The notes under the pieces were generated by a model. The model worked only from the letters and a program-made list of their open reading frames with translations, ran no database searches and had not been told where the DNA came from. A stretch of DNA of 64,000 nucleotides from Proteiniclasticum sp043951855 (lineage in GTDB: Bacteria > Bacillota > Clostridia > Clostridiales > Clostridiaceae), in NCBI RefSeq assembly GCF_043951855.1, contig NZ_JBINJW010000001.1:124001-188000 (forward strand). The letters run 5' to 3'. Numbering within the stretch: position 1 is the stretch's first letter; every line of letters starts with the position of its first letter. Positions 34,873-44,009 of this stretch are shown piece after piece. Made by a program: the position numbers and the translations under genes.

Positions 34873-34898
34873 TGGGGGAAAACTCTCGCCTTCCCCCA
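34873..34898 (-). terminator. Hairpin between the BMP lipoprotein and ATPase genes
   Basis: On the minus strand TGGGGGAA pairs with TTCCCCCA (8 bp), followed by TTTTCC. It could reduce readthrough from the abundant binding protein to the transporter genes. Confidence 0.6.
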
Positions 34899-34956
34899 CT
34901 GAAAACTCATAGATGTATTCGTTTCATCCAATACTCAAGTGAAAATTTCACTCGAA

Positions 34957-36111
34957 TTATCTTACAGAAACAGCAACCTTGCTTAATCCAAGATTAGATG
35001 TAAGTTCTTCTGCAGTAGCATATCCATTGGCATCTGCAACTTCGAATGTTCTTACAAGTTCAATACTACCATCAACAAGTGATTCGAAAACCTCATCATA
35101 TGTTGCTTTGTCAAATGATTCAAATCTATCGAATGCATCTGCATCTTCATCACCGATAACTGTTGTTGGAAGACCAACACCATCGTTAGCAGCATTGAAA
35201 TATGTGGTTTTAGCTGAATAAGTAGACCAGCTGTCTGACTTGTATATGGAGTCAAGTACAGCAACAACAGAAGCTGCAAGTCCCTTCGTAGCGGATGTGA
35301 TTACAGTTTCGCTATCATATCTCTGGTCAACGTCAACACCGATGACCTTTGCTTCTGATTCAGCAGCTGCGGACATTACGCTCTTACCAACGGAACCACC
35401 ACAAGCGAATATGACTTCTACGCCTTCCTGGTACATGGTCTTTGCAGTAGCCTTGTTTGTATCAGTTTCTTCAAAGTTTCCTGTGTAGTGATAAGTAACT
35501 TCTACAGCACCATCAGCAAGGCCAAGCTCTGCAGCAGCAGCTTCAGCACCCTGAAGATATCCGTACCCGAATGCCTGTACAGCAGGAACTGCCATACCGC
35601 CCATGAATCCAAGGTCTGTCATGCCGTCCATTACAGCAGCATATCCAGCCAGGTAACCTGATTCTTCTTCAGAGTACATGATACTGGCAACATTTTCCTT
35701 TGTTTCAAATGTTGAGTAGTCTGCTGTATGAGGAGCACCATCAAGAAGAATGAACTTCACGTCAGGGAACTGTGTCTGAGCTTCATATACTGCAACCTCA
35801 AACAGGAATCCTGGTGTAACAATAACTTCTGCACCACCCTGTACAGCTAAATCAATAGCAGCAAGGTATCCAGCATCAGAAGCTTCTTCTGGCTTATAGT
35901 ACTTATGTGTGATGTTTTCTGCTTCCGCAAATTCAACAACACCCTCCCAAGCACCCTGGTTGAATGATTTATCGTCGATATTACCCTTGTCGGTGATCAG
36001 TGCAATCTCAAAACCGTCAGCTCCCGCTTCCCCCTCGGTTTCGGATCCGCAACCAGCAAGAACCATACCAACCATCATGATTGACATTAGAATAGCAAGC
36101 ATTTTTTTCAT
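34957..36111 (-). CDS. BMP family nucleoside-binding lipoprotein
   Basis: 384 residues. A signal peptide ends in the lipobox MVLAGC, so the mature protein is tethered outside. DDKSFNQGAWEGV (about 46-58) and the VDVDQRYDSETVITSA block are signatures of the BMP/PnrA/NupN family that captures purine and other nucleosides. The start at 36111 follows GGAGGG. First gene of the four-gene transporter operon. Confidence 0.94.
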   Translation of the reverse strand: MKKMLAILMSIMMVGMVLAGCGSETEGEAGADGFEIALITDKGNIDDKSFNQGAWEGVVEFAEAENITHKYYKPEEASDAGYLAAIDLAVQGGAEVIVTPGFLFEVAVYEAQTQFPDVKFILLDGAPHTADYSTFETKENVASIMYSEEESGYLAGYAAVMDGMTDLGFMGGMAVPAVQAFGYGYLQGAEAAAAELGLADGAVEVTYHYTGNFEETDTNKATAKTMYQEGVEVIFACGGSVGKSVMSAAAESEAKVIGVDVDQRYDSETVITSATKGLAASVVAVLDSIYKSDSWSTYSAKTTYFNAANDGVGLPTTVIGDEDADAFDRFESFDKATYDEVFESLVDGSIELVRTFEVADANGYATAEELTSNLGLSKVAVSVR

Positions 36112-36156
36112 TAAAAAACCCTCCAAATAATTCGTTCGACTTTTGTCGTTGCATTT

Positions 36157-36185
36157 ATTATATCTTTTTTACTGAAAAACCACAA
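36157..36185 (-). promoter_or_regulatory. Promoter of the nucleoside transporter operon
   Basis: TTGTGG (36180-36185), 17 bp and TATAAT (36157-36162). The transcript then contains a small ACGAC/GTCG hairpin. No purine riboswitch core is seen. Confidence 0.55.
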
Positions 36186-36289
36186 CTATTATTACTCCGC
36201 AAAGGGCTCATTGTACGTGTTTTTTCGTAATTCGCTGAAACTCAAGGGGATTCTTTGTGAGTTTATCACATCGTTTACAGCTGAAAATA

Positions 36290-36327
36290 AAGAATTGGTT
36301 TTCAATTTCCATTGAAAACCAATTCTT
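36290..36327 (-). terminator. trmL terminator
   Basis: A perfect 17 bp stem (AAGAATTGGTTTTCAAT and complement) with a 4-base loop and A/T-rich flanks, 28 bp after the trmL stop. Confidence 0.85.
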
Positions 36328-36355
36328 TTAGCGATTTACGCGTTTTTTGGTGAAT

Positions 36356-36820
36356 TTATTTCATTTGAGGATATCCGAGCTGTCTTAAAGCTTCATAAGC
36401 AACTATAGCTACCGTATTGGACAGATTCAGACTTCTGGTGCTGCTTTCTGCCATGGGTACACGAAACAGATTTTCTCTGTTTTCTTCCATGATGTATTCA
36501 GGAAGCCCGCTGGATTCTCTGCCAAAGACTATGAAAACATCTTCCTCAAATTCGATATCAGAGTGACGTCCTGTTCCTTTGGTGCTGGAGAAATAGAAAG
36601 TAGCATCCTTGTACTTTTCTCTAAGTTCCTCGTAACTACCGTATAAAGTCACATCCAGTTCATTCCAGTAATCAAGTCCGGCTCTTGCCACCGTCTTGTC
36701 GTTGATGGAAAACCCCATGGGGCCAATGAGATGAAGTTTTGCGTTGGTCAGGACACAGGTCCTTCCGATGTTTCCCGTATTCTGGGGAATTTCCGGTCTG
36801 AAGAGCACGATATTGATCAT
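36356..36820 (-). CDS. trmL: tRNA (cytidine/uridine-34 2'-O)-methyltransferase
   Basis: 154 residues of the SPOUT fold, the usual short length. PEIPQNTGNIGRTC at the N-terminus, FGRESSGLPEYI and the trefoil-knot SAM-binding VPMAESSTRSLNLSNTVAIVAYE are diagnostic. The enzyme methylates the ribose of the wobble base in tRNA-Leu. It follows the HAD gene by 4 bp and shares its transcript. Confidence 0.94.
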   Translation of the reverse strand: MINIVLFRPEIPQNTGNIGRTCVLTNAKLHLIGPMGFSINDKTVARAGLDYWNELDVTLYGSYEELREKYKDATFYFSSTKGTGRHSDIEFEEDVFIVFGRESSGLPEYIMEENRENLFRVPMAESSTRSLNLSNTVAIVAYEALRQLGYPQMK

Positions 36821-36824
36821 TATT

Positions 36825-37658
36825 CTATCCCTCGCTTAACACCAGTTTTTCAATCATTTTCGCAACACCGTCATTGATGTTTGTATCCGTGACATACTTT
36901 GCGACATCCATGACATTCTGCATGGCATTGCCCATGGCTACAGGCATTCCGACCACTTTCAGCATGGAAAGGTCATTTTCACTGTCACCGATGGCAATGA
37001 TTTCATCAGGATGGATTCCTTTGGCCTTTGCCAGAGCAAGGACACCCAGTCCTTTGTCTGCAAGATAGGACGTGAATTCCAGGTTATCGACACCGGAACT
37101 GACCACTTTGATCCTCTGATTCTTTGAGACCTGCTCTCTGATGGAGGAGATCCGATCCATTTTCGGAAAGACAATTCCCTTCTGTATGGCATTTCCGGTT
37201 TCTTCTATGAGATGCTTCAGTGTAAAATCATCATTGAGATATTTGATGAGGATCTTTCTGTCTTCCGGAAGCGTCTTCGCAAGCGCTTCATATCTACCCA
37301 CATAATCTCTGTATTCGGATATATACATGGTTCCATGATTGTACCAGTTGATTTTCGTATCGTGTCTGTTCAGGACATCCTGGATCAGAAGCACGTCATC
37401 CCCGCTTAGATTCTCTTCATAATAGACGCTGCTGCCGTCTCTTTCGCTGACATACGCACCGTTTGACGAGACGATGGGGTCTGTAAGGCCCAGTTCATCT
37501 GAGTACATCAGTGCACTTTTATGCATTCTGCCTGTACTCAGTGCAATAATCAGCCCCTTCTCCTTGGCCTTTCCGATGGCCTGCGCAACTCTATCCGATA
37601 CGGTCAGGTCCGGTCTTATGAGGGTCCCGTCAATATCAATGCAAATCATTTTATACAT
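36825..37658 (-). CDS. Cof-type HAD-IIB phosphatase
   Basis: 277 residues. The nucleophile motif is IDIDGTLI (about 6-13), motif II STGR (about 40-43), and the terminal acidic motif IGDSENDLSML (near 220). A large C2B cap lies between. Enzymes of this group dephosphorylate sugar phosphates, flavin or cofactor precursors, and the substrate cannot be inferred. It is first of a two-gene operon with trmL. Confidence 0.92.
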   Translation of the reverse strand: MYKMICIDIDGTLIRPDLTVSDRVAQAIGKAKEKGLIIALSTGRMHKSALMYSDELGLTDPIVSSNGAYVSERDGSSVYYEENLSGDDVLLIQDVLNRHDTKINWYNHGTMYISEYRDYVGRYEALAKTLPEDRKILIKYLNDDFTLKHLIEETGNAIQKGIVFPKMDRISSIREQVSKNQRIKVVSSGVDNLEFTSYLADKGLGVLALAKAKGIHPDEIIAIGDSENDLSMLKVVGMPVAMGNAMQNVMDVAKYVTDTNINDGVAKMIEKLVLSEG

Positions 37659-37705
37659 GTATCATTCTCCTTATTTCTGCTTCTTTCTTATCCAATCTTA
37701 TCATA

Positions 37706-39895
37706 TCAGACAATGTATTTTTTGATGAAGGTGAAGACTGGTCCTCGGTATTCTCTTACGATACCGTATACATCATCATAAAGCTCCTGTCTGCTGCTGA
37801 ATTCTCCCATCTCTCCGCTGTATTCTTCCCTGTATACTTCCTCCACAAGTTTCGTATAGCTTTCTTTCAGTTCATCATCCTTGATGCGTTCAGCCATTTC
37901 AAGATACGTTTCTCCCTGTTTTCTGGAATAATACATGAAACTCAGTCCACGATTCAGTTCTCTGAAGTAAGGCTTAAGAGATGTACTCTTCATCATCCTA
38001 TGGATTCTGTATTTTCTGTAGGCTACTCTTAGGGAAAACACCATTAAGAGAGCTGCTATCGCACCAAAGACTATGTTCCTGGATACTCTTTCCTGTTTCT
38101 CTTCCGGTGTTTCTTCCACTTCATCCTCATTCAAAGGATTTTCCGGATCCTCTTCTTCATCCACAGGTGTTTCAGGATCATCCACCACTTCTTCGCCTTC
38201 CGTCGGAGTTTCTTCCGTCTCTTCATCAAAAATCAGCTCTCTTGGTGTACCAGTAGCGTCATAGATCTGCCAGATATCATTTTCCTCGTCGATAAGGACT
38301 TCTGTCCAGGCATGGGCATCGCTGTTCCTTACGACAAATCTGCCGCCATCCAGTTCATCTGCCATTTTGAAGCCTTCCACATACCTGGTGGGAACACCTG
38401 CTATTCGAAGCATATTGGACAGAGCTGTACCGAAATAGACGCAGTATCCTTCCGGATTTTCAAAGAGGAAGTAATCCACGAAATCCTCCCCTTCAGGAAG
38501 GTCTCCCGGTTCCAGTGTATAGGTGTAATTGGTTCTGAGATAATCCGTCAGAGCCTGCGCCTTCTCCTGATTGCTCATGGTAGGTTCGATGATTTCAAAC
38601 ACCAGATCCATGGTTCTTGTGGTGATGGTATCAGAAATCTGAAGATACTCCTCATAATTCGCCAGAAACGCCTCATCTCTTGCAGATGGACTTTCCACTT
38701 CAGAAAGATGCGCTCTGATCAGATCTTCCTCGAAATAAGTGATGAAATAGTCATTCGTTACCGTCTTGTTGCTGGTGAACACATCATATTTCTCGTCATA
38801 AAACAGTAAGGCCAGATTATTTGAAATGGCCATATCCCGCGTGTAGATACTGTTGAACAGATGCGATGTCATTTCTCTTATAGGCCTGATCTCCAGTATA
38901 TTCAGTTCATCATTTCCTGTCGCATCTTCGTAATAGGAGATTTTTTCCTCCACAATACTGCCTGTCTCCAGATAGTCTCTGAATTCCTTGGTCCATCTGT
39001 CACCAAGATAGTTCACCTTGACACTTCCCCTTAGATAGATGGGACCATCTCCGATGGCATGTAGCACTTCTTCTTCATTGATGATGATGTCTCCTCCGAG
39101 TTTGCTTTCGGAGTTGTTATAGCCGGACATGGAAATACTGAACGGATCTTCTATATTTCTTCCATTGATGGAGTTCTGAGTCACCACCTGTCCGTTGAAG
39201 AAATTCCATAATCTGTCTGAGTAGATCCCTTTTTCCTCAATATCTATGAAAAAAGAAGACAGGGTAATGATCACTGTGAAAATCAGTGCCTGAACCAGCC
39301 TCTTGTTCCGATTCACTTTCAGCACCCGCACTTCGCGATCGTAAAGAGTGGTTCTGTAAAACAGTATGCTGAACGCCCAGACTGGTATGAAGAATCGCAC
39401 ATACTCATAGGAGTTCTTGTAGTAGTCTACAATCCAAAGAAAGAGAATCAGTCCCATATCCAGAATAACCATATTATAAGGGAAGATATAAAGCGTTACA
39501 GCCAGTATGCTGGCACCCAGCACCATCATGAGTCTGATGGTATTGAGAAAGTTCTCGAACTGTATGTCCTCTCCTTTCATGATGGCGCTGTTTATAATGC
39601 TGATGTCTTCAGGAATCGCATAGATATCAATGCTCTTCACTCTATAATACAGTGCATAGACGCTGACAAGAATGAGAAAAAAGAATCCGAGTCTGTACCA
39701 GATGTTGTCTCCTTTGAACAGGCCGATAAGACCTACTACGGCAGTAATTGGCAGCACTGCAAAGATCCAGATTTTCCCATACTGAAATCCCTGAATGTAA
39801 TATGCACTTTCCATAACCATGGCCATGATGATCATGTTTATGAAAATCATTATAAGAGGAATCACCAGATTTTTCATTCTACTCATATCATTCAC
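37706..39895 (-). CDS. Membrane transglutaminase-like protein (TgpA type)
   Basis: 729 residues. About six N-terminal helices (1-200) precede an extracytoplasmic region with a transglutaminase core. The catalytic triad is visible as GYCVYFGTA (cysteine near 485), SDAHAWTEV (histidine near 518) and IYDATGTP (aspartate near 535). A long acidic, proline-containing linker, another helix and a C-terminal cytoplasmic DUF4129-like tail follow. It overlaps the DUF58 gene by 8 bp. With MoxR and DUF58 it forms a conserved trio of unclear function, probably in envelope processing. Confidence 0.9.
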   Translation of the reverse strand: MNDMSRMKNLVIPLIMIFINMIIMAMVMESAYYIQGFQYGKIWIFAVLPITAVVGLIGLFKGDNIWYRLGFFFLILVSVYALYYRVKSIDIYAIPEDISIINSAIMKGEDIQFENFLNTIRLMMVLGASILAVTLYIFPYNMVILDMGLILFLWIVDYYKNSYEYVRFFIPVWAFSILFYRTTLYDREVRVLKVNRNKRLVQALIFTVIITLSSFFIDIEEKGIYSDRLWNFFNGQVVTQNSINGRNIEDPFSISMSGYNNSESKLGGDIIINEEEVLHAIGDGPIYLRGSVKVNYLGDRWTKEFRDYLETGSIVEEKISYYEDATGNDELNILEIRPIREMTSHLFNSIYTRDMAISNNLALLFYDEKYDVFTSNKTVTNDYFITYFEEDLIRAHLSEVESPSARDEAFLANYEEYLQISDTITTRTMDLVFEIIEPTMSNQEKAQALTDYLRTNYTYTLEPGDLPEGEDFVDYFLFENPEGYCVYFGTALSNMLRIAGVPTRYVEGFKMADELDGGRFVVRNSDAHAWTEVLIDEENDIWQIYDATGTPRELIFDEETEETPTEGEEVVDDPETPVDEEEDPENPLNEDEVEETPEEKQERVSRNIVFGAIAALLMVFSLRVAYRKYRIHRMMKSTSLKPYFRELNRGLSFMYYSRKQGETYLEMAERIKDDELKESYTKLVEEVYREEYSGEMGEFSSRQELYDDVYGIVREYRGPVFTFIKKYIV

Positions 39896-40991
39896 CTATG
39901 TATTTCATGGAAATACCCTCATGTTCAGACTCTCTTTTACTTTCGTCTTCTATGGCAAACCAGGTAATCCTGTTGTAGCGGTCTTTCATTTTCATGACTA
40001 CTTTCATGAGATTCGGGCTGCGATTGCCGGTAAAGAGAATGATGGAAGAGGCACCCTGAAACACCTCTGTCTTTTCACTCATGAAGTCCTGCATAGGCTT
40101 ATTTCCATTGCTGTCATGCACCACCATGTATTCCACCAGGGCATCATGCTGCTGCATTCTTCTCATATCGAATTCTCTTCTCTCCAGTCCGTTGATGATC
40201 ACTTTATGCTCTTTTCCTTCCTTAAGAAGCAGATGCGAGACAGCCAGAGCTTCCGCGATCAGCATCTCCTCTTTCGCACCATCTTCATCCAGCTTATAGA
40301 TGTCTTCATTCATGTCAATGACAAGAAGATAATCTATCCCCTTGGTCTGCTCTCCAAGCCTTACATAAAGTTCTCCATGCTTAGCGGAAACTTTCCAGTT
40401 TATTCTCTTCAGGCTGTCTCCAGTCTGATATCTTCTCATTTCCTTGGTCATGTAGGGATCTTCAATGGAGGAAGAGGACTGTCTTACGCCTTCGTTACCA
40501 ACCCCGACCTCAAAGTCCATGGGTTTCAATGCCCTCGTTTTCGGATAAACCCTTACATTCTCCTTCAGCAATGCTTTTCTGATAGTGAAGATATTGAAGA
40601 AATCTCTGATTTCTATGCTCAGATGGCTGAATTCATAAACCCCTCTTTTAGGAAAATAGAAGTTGAATATCACCTGCGCCTTGCTTCTGCTGTTCACACT
40701 TCTCGTTTCAATCTCCTCATAGTCATTGACCGCCGTGACGAAAGACAGAAAAATTCTTGAATCGTTAAAGATCTGAAGATTCAGCTTGGCAGTTTCAAAA
40801 ACCTCATAGTGTTCCTTCATCGTCGAGAGCTTTCCATACACTTTGAAAGAGAAGAGAAGAATGCTCAGAAGAGCAAGGATGAACATACTGAGGAAAATGA
40901 AATAGAGGGATGTAAATACAATCCCCCCGATGGTATAGTAAAGAACGATGGAAATAAGAAACCCGAAGATAAATCTGTAATCTATTCTCAT
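39888..40991 (-). CDS. DUF58 domain membrane protein
   Basis: 367 residues. Two N-terminal membrane helices (about 7-48) are followed by a beta-rich region. The DUF58 signature GDSLKRINWKVSAKHGELYV lies around 200, and a von Willebrand A-like fold has LLVIDMNED. It is translated 2 bp after the MoxR gene. MoxR and DUF58 proteins commonly work together as a chaperone-like pair. Confidence 0.92.
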   Translation of the reverse strand: MRIDYRFIFGFLISIVLYYTIGGIVFTSLYFIFLSMFILALLSILLFSFKVYGKLSTMKEHYEVFETAKLNLQIFNDSRIFLSFVTAVNDYEEIETRSVNSRSKAQVIFNFYFPKRGVYEFSHLSIEIRDFFNIFTIRKALLKENVRVYPKTRALKPMDFEVGVGNEGVRQSSSSIEDPYMTKEMRRYQTGDSLKRINWKVSAKHGELYVRLGEQTKGIDYLLVIDMNEDIYKLDEDGAKEEMLIAEALAVSHLLLKEGKEHKVIINGLERREFDMRRMQQHDALVEYMVVHDSNGNKPMQDFMSEKTEVFQGASSIILFTGNRSPNLMKVVMKMKDRYNRITWFAIEDESKRESEHEGISMKYIGE

Positions 40992-40993
40992 GG

Positions 40994-41926
40994 CTAATCA
41001 TCCATTCTAGGCGGCTCTACTGTTGAAATCATGACTTGAAGCGCTTCGTAAGCATTGCTTCCCTGGCCTCTTGCGTAGGAGGAAAGAATCAGTCTGTGCG
41101 CAAGGACCATTCCGGCATTTTCCTTCACATCTTCCGGAATCACATAATTTCTCCCTTTCATCAGTGCCGTAGCCTGGCTTACTCTCATGAGAGCAATGGA
41201 GGCTCTTGGACTCGCTCCCAGAGTAAACAGTTTGCTCTCTCTTGTTTCCTTGACGATGTCCACAATATACTTATAGATTTCTTCTGAAACCTTCACCTGT
41301 CTTGTCTGCTGCTGAAGCATCAGTACATCTTTAACGGAAGCCACAGGGCTTATTTTTTCTATGGGAATCTCTTCTCTGAAGTTTCTGAGAATCGTCACTT
41401 CATCCGTCTGAGAAGGATATCCGATTTTGATTCTCATCATGAAACGGTCCAGCTGTGCTTCCGGAAGATTGAACGTTCCTTCATATTCAATGGGATTCTG
41501 TGTGGCCATGACAAAGAACGGCATTTCCAGCTTATAGCTCTGTGTTCCTTCAGAAACCTGGAATTCTTCCATGACTTCCAGAAGTGCGGCCTGTGTTTTC
41601 GGTGAAGTTCTGTTGATTTCATCCGCCAGGACAATGTTGGCGAAGACAGGACCTTTTCTGAATTCAAAACTCATGTCTCTCTGATTGTAAATGGAAACGC
41701 CTAGAATATCGGATGGAAGCAGATCCGGAGTGAACTGTATTCTTGAATAGGACAGATTGAGACTCTTGGCAAGGGCTTTCACCAGGGTTGTCTTTCCGAT
41801 GCCCGGAATGTCTTCAATGAGGATATGCCCTCCCGCCAGAATACCCTTCAGAATATTCTTCACTACACTGTTCTTTCCAATGATGACTTTTTCAATGTTC
41901 TCTTCTATTCTTCTTACATATTCCAT
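40994..41926 (-). CDS. MoxR family AAA+ ATPase
   Basis: 310 residues. Walker A is GIPGIGKTT (about 39-47), Walker B VLADEINRTSPKTQAALLEV, sensor 1 MATQNP and the arginine-bearing LPEAQLDRFMMRI follow. The lid domain is at 240-310. It probably remodels the partner DUF58 protein or a complex in the same operon. First gene of the trio. Confidence 0.95.
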   Translation of the reverse strand: MEYVRRIEENIEKVIIGKNSVVKNILKGILAGGHILIEDIPGIGKTTLVKALAKSLNLSYSRIQFTPDLLPSDILGVSIYNQRDMSFEFRKGPVFANIVLADEINRTSPKTQAALLEVMEEFQVSEGTQSYKLEMPFFVMATQNPIEYEGTFNLPEAQLDRFMMRIKIGYPSQTDEVTILRNFREEIPIEKISPVASVKDVLMLQQQTRQVKVSEEIYKYIVDIVKETRESKLFTLGASPRASIALMRVSQATALMKGRNYVIPEDVKENAGMVLAHRLILSSYARGQGSNAYEALQVMISTVEPPRMDD

Positions 41927-42052
41927 TTATCAAAATCTCCTTCTGCTCCGTTGATCTTTTTCAGCTGCTCATTCTCTTGTTATCTAGAATTATTTTAACA
42001 TATCCCTGTCCATGAGAATATGAATTTACAGTTATATTGCTTTCTGTAGTGA

Positions 42053-42082
42053 AAATGGACTCACCAAAGGGTGAATCCATTT
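42053..42082 (-). terminator. Terminator of the VanW-family gene
   Basis: AAATGGA-x-TCACC pairs with GGTGA-x-TCCATTT (one mismatch), loop AAAG, ending in Ts on the minus strand. Confidence 0.7.
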
Positions 42083-42115
42083 CTGCTTTACTGATTCATA
42101 TCGATTGCTTAATTT

Positions 42116-43657
42116 TTATGCATTCGGATCCTGGTTGTCACCATTTTCTACTGGTGGATCTTCAGGTTCAACCGGATTTTCAACTGGTGGTTCCTCAGGA
42201 GTCGGTTCCGGCTTGGGTTCTTCAGGCTTTGGCTTCGTGCCCACGAGCACAACCTTGTCCACCTTCTTATAGGTATCCTGTGAAATCAGTTCCGTCTTCA
42301 CAACCTTGCCGTCCTTTATGGTCTGCTTGTAGGTTTTAGAAGTATAACCTGTTACAGGTTTGAACTCGATTTCCGTTTCTCCCACAAACATGGTCGGATC
42401 TTCTTTTTCGATGGTCTTCGGCTGGATGACAGAAGTCGTCTCACTGAAAATCTTGTAAGTGTATCCGCCCATATCCGCCTTATGACCATAGACCGCCACC
42501 GTAAGGTTCGTGTCATTGCCGTAAGCATAAATATATACCGGATTCGCATAGGTGTTGGTGAATTTCAGATCCAGATAAGGACCATATACCACCGCATCCA
42601 TACCAGGTTTCAGATAGGACACTGCCATGGAGTGATTTCTTCGCTGGGCGATTTCAAGGTTGCTGTGGAGTGCTGCCTGATACAATGTGCTGGATACCTG
42701 ACAGAGTCCTCCGCCGATTCCTTCCTCCACCTTATCCCCTATATAGACTCCGGCGTTTCTGAATCCCGCTGCCGCAGTGACTGGCCCGACTTCCTCATTA
42801 TAGCTGAATGTCTCCCCAGGCATGATCACAGCACCGTTTATTTTGGATGCCGCAAAGCCTACGTTGTATTTTCTTCCAGCCGCAGAAGAAGCATAGTTCG
42901 TTGTATAGATAGACAGCTGACTGTCTATCTTCGACAAGGCTTCTGTGGTGATTTCAGGCTGGGATACCACGATATCCGCCTCTACCACCTGATCCGGATT
43001 CAGCTCATCGATGGCTTTCTTCAGATCTCTCATGAGTTTTTCTTCATCTACAACACGCCCTTCAGCATGTTCACCGATGATGAACTCTCCACCTGTTCTC
43101 TTGATTGTGGCATTCTTCGCTTCCTGATTCACTTCATCCGTCACTTGTTTGACGAATTCAGCAATCTTTTCCTCATTGTGTCCAAAAGACAGGCTCAGTT
43201 CCTCTTCCTGAGGACTTATGATTCTTGCAAGCTTTTCCTCATCGGAAAGATTCTTGCCCAGTTTCACAGCTTCATTTGCCAGAGTCGCTGAATCCACTTC
43301 GATTTCAAGTTCTTCCAGTGTCAGTGGAAACATCTGATCCTTCGCACTGACAGAAAGCTTATGTTCCATCAGCTTTTCTGAAACTTCCGTATCCAGAATA
43401 GTTCTGGCTTCTTCTCTGGTCTTTCCGGATAAATCCGTCCCCATGACTGTTACGCCAGGATAGACCTTTTCGCTCCATGCATTTATGATTTTCTGGTCCT
43501 GCTCGTTCTGAATGATTTCAGCCTGAGCTATCGCCTCTGAGACAATGGACTCAGCCAGCTGTTTCTCTTGCTCCACAGCATATCCTCTGTAGGTGATGGC
43601 ACCTGCACCGGATAATGCTATTGCAAGAATGATTGCGATTATCGTTTTTCTCTTCAT
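42116..43657 (-). CDS. VanW family protein with peptidoglycan-binding and G5 domains
   Basis: 513 residues. One N-terminal membrane/signal segment (about 5-22), two YoaR-like putative peptidoglycan-binding domains (about 60-250), then the VanW domain (about 270-390, with GAVIMPGETFSYNEEVGP and GGLCQVSSTLYQAAL). A G5 domain (about 410-475) and a proline/glutamate-rich tail follow. It is an exported cell-wall protein. Despite the name, VanW does not itself imply vancomycin resistance, and no vanHAX genes are present. Single gene. Confidence 0.92.
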   Translation of the reverse strand: MKRKTIIAIILAIALSGAGAITYRGYAVEQEKQLAESIVSEAIAQAEIIQNEQDQKIINAWSEKVYPGVTVMGTDLSGKTREEARTILDTEVSEKLMEHKLSVSAKDQMFPLTLEELEIEVDSATLANEAVKLGKNLSDEEKLARIISPQEEELSLSFGHNEEKIAEFVKQVTDEVNQEAKNATIKRTGGEFIIGEHAEGRVVDEEKLMRDLKKAIDELNPDQVVEADIVVSQPEITTEALSKIDSQLSIYTTNYASSAAGRKYNVGFAASKINGAVIMPGETFSYNEEVGPVTAAAGFRNAGVYIGDKVEEGIGGGLCQVSSTLYQAALHSNLEIAQRRNHSMAVSYLKPGMDAVVYGPYLDLKFTNTYANPVYIYAYGNDTNLTVAVYGHKADMGGYTYKIFSETTSVIQPKTIEKEDPTMFVGETEIEFKPVTGYTSKTYKQTIKDGKVVKTELISQDTYKKVDKVVLVGTKPKPEEPKPEPTPEEPPVENPVEPEDPPVENGDNQDPNA

Positions 43658-43730
43658 ATTGTCCGGTAATTAAATTACCCTGCCCTCCCATATCTATTGC
43701 GTTTGTACATTCAGTCTATTCAACATAAGT

Positions 43731-43761
43731 ATTATAACATGAGATATATTGCAAAATCTCA
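43731..43761 (-). promoter_or_regulatory. Promoter of the VanW-family gene
   Basis: An extended -10, TGTTATAAT, with an adjoining TGAGAT/ATCTCA inverted repeat (43740-43761) in the spacer. The rest of the 43658-44009 gap holds only a possible tiny ORF. Confidence 0.45.
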
Positions 43762-43812
43762 CAAATATGTTACAAAACACGATGATAATCATCAATCCGC
43801 CCTGAGACTCAA

Positions 43813-43884
43813 TTAATAATCATTATCCAACCCATCATACTTCATATTCTGTGGTAGAGCAATCGAGATCGCGAAAATTAACAT
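43813..43884 (-). CDS. Possible 23-residue peptide
   Basis: ATG at 43884 follows AGGTGGTGAAA, a good ribosome binding site. The peptide starts MLIFAISIALPQ and ends in an acidic DGLDNDY. The frame is open further upstream (another ATG at 43950 would give 45 residues with a longer hydrophobic part) but without a clear site. There is no family or expression evidence, so it may be chance. Confidence 0.25.
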   Translation of the reverse strand: MLIFAISIALPQNMKYDGLDNDY

Positions 43885-44009
43885 TTTCACCACCTGCTGA
43901 ACCATCCACAATACAGACTGAATATCCATAAGAAAGAAAATCGATAACATTCTATACAGATATTTGATTTTGCGATAATATGAAAATAGAATATTGGAGG
44001 AGGGATCAC

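Noticed and set aside
36127..36290. Possible purine riboswitch before the nucleoside transporter
   Set aside because: The conserved TATA/TAATGATATGG-type core and loop-loop sequences are absent; only a small ACGAC/GTCG hairpin is visible.
39819..40760. A 313-codon plus-strand frame opposite the DUF58 gene
   Set aside because: Fully antisense to a gene with clear family motifs; no plausible start site.
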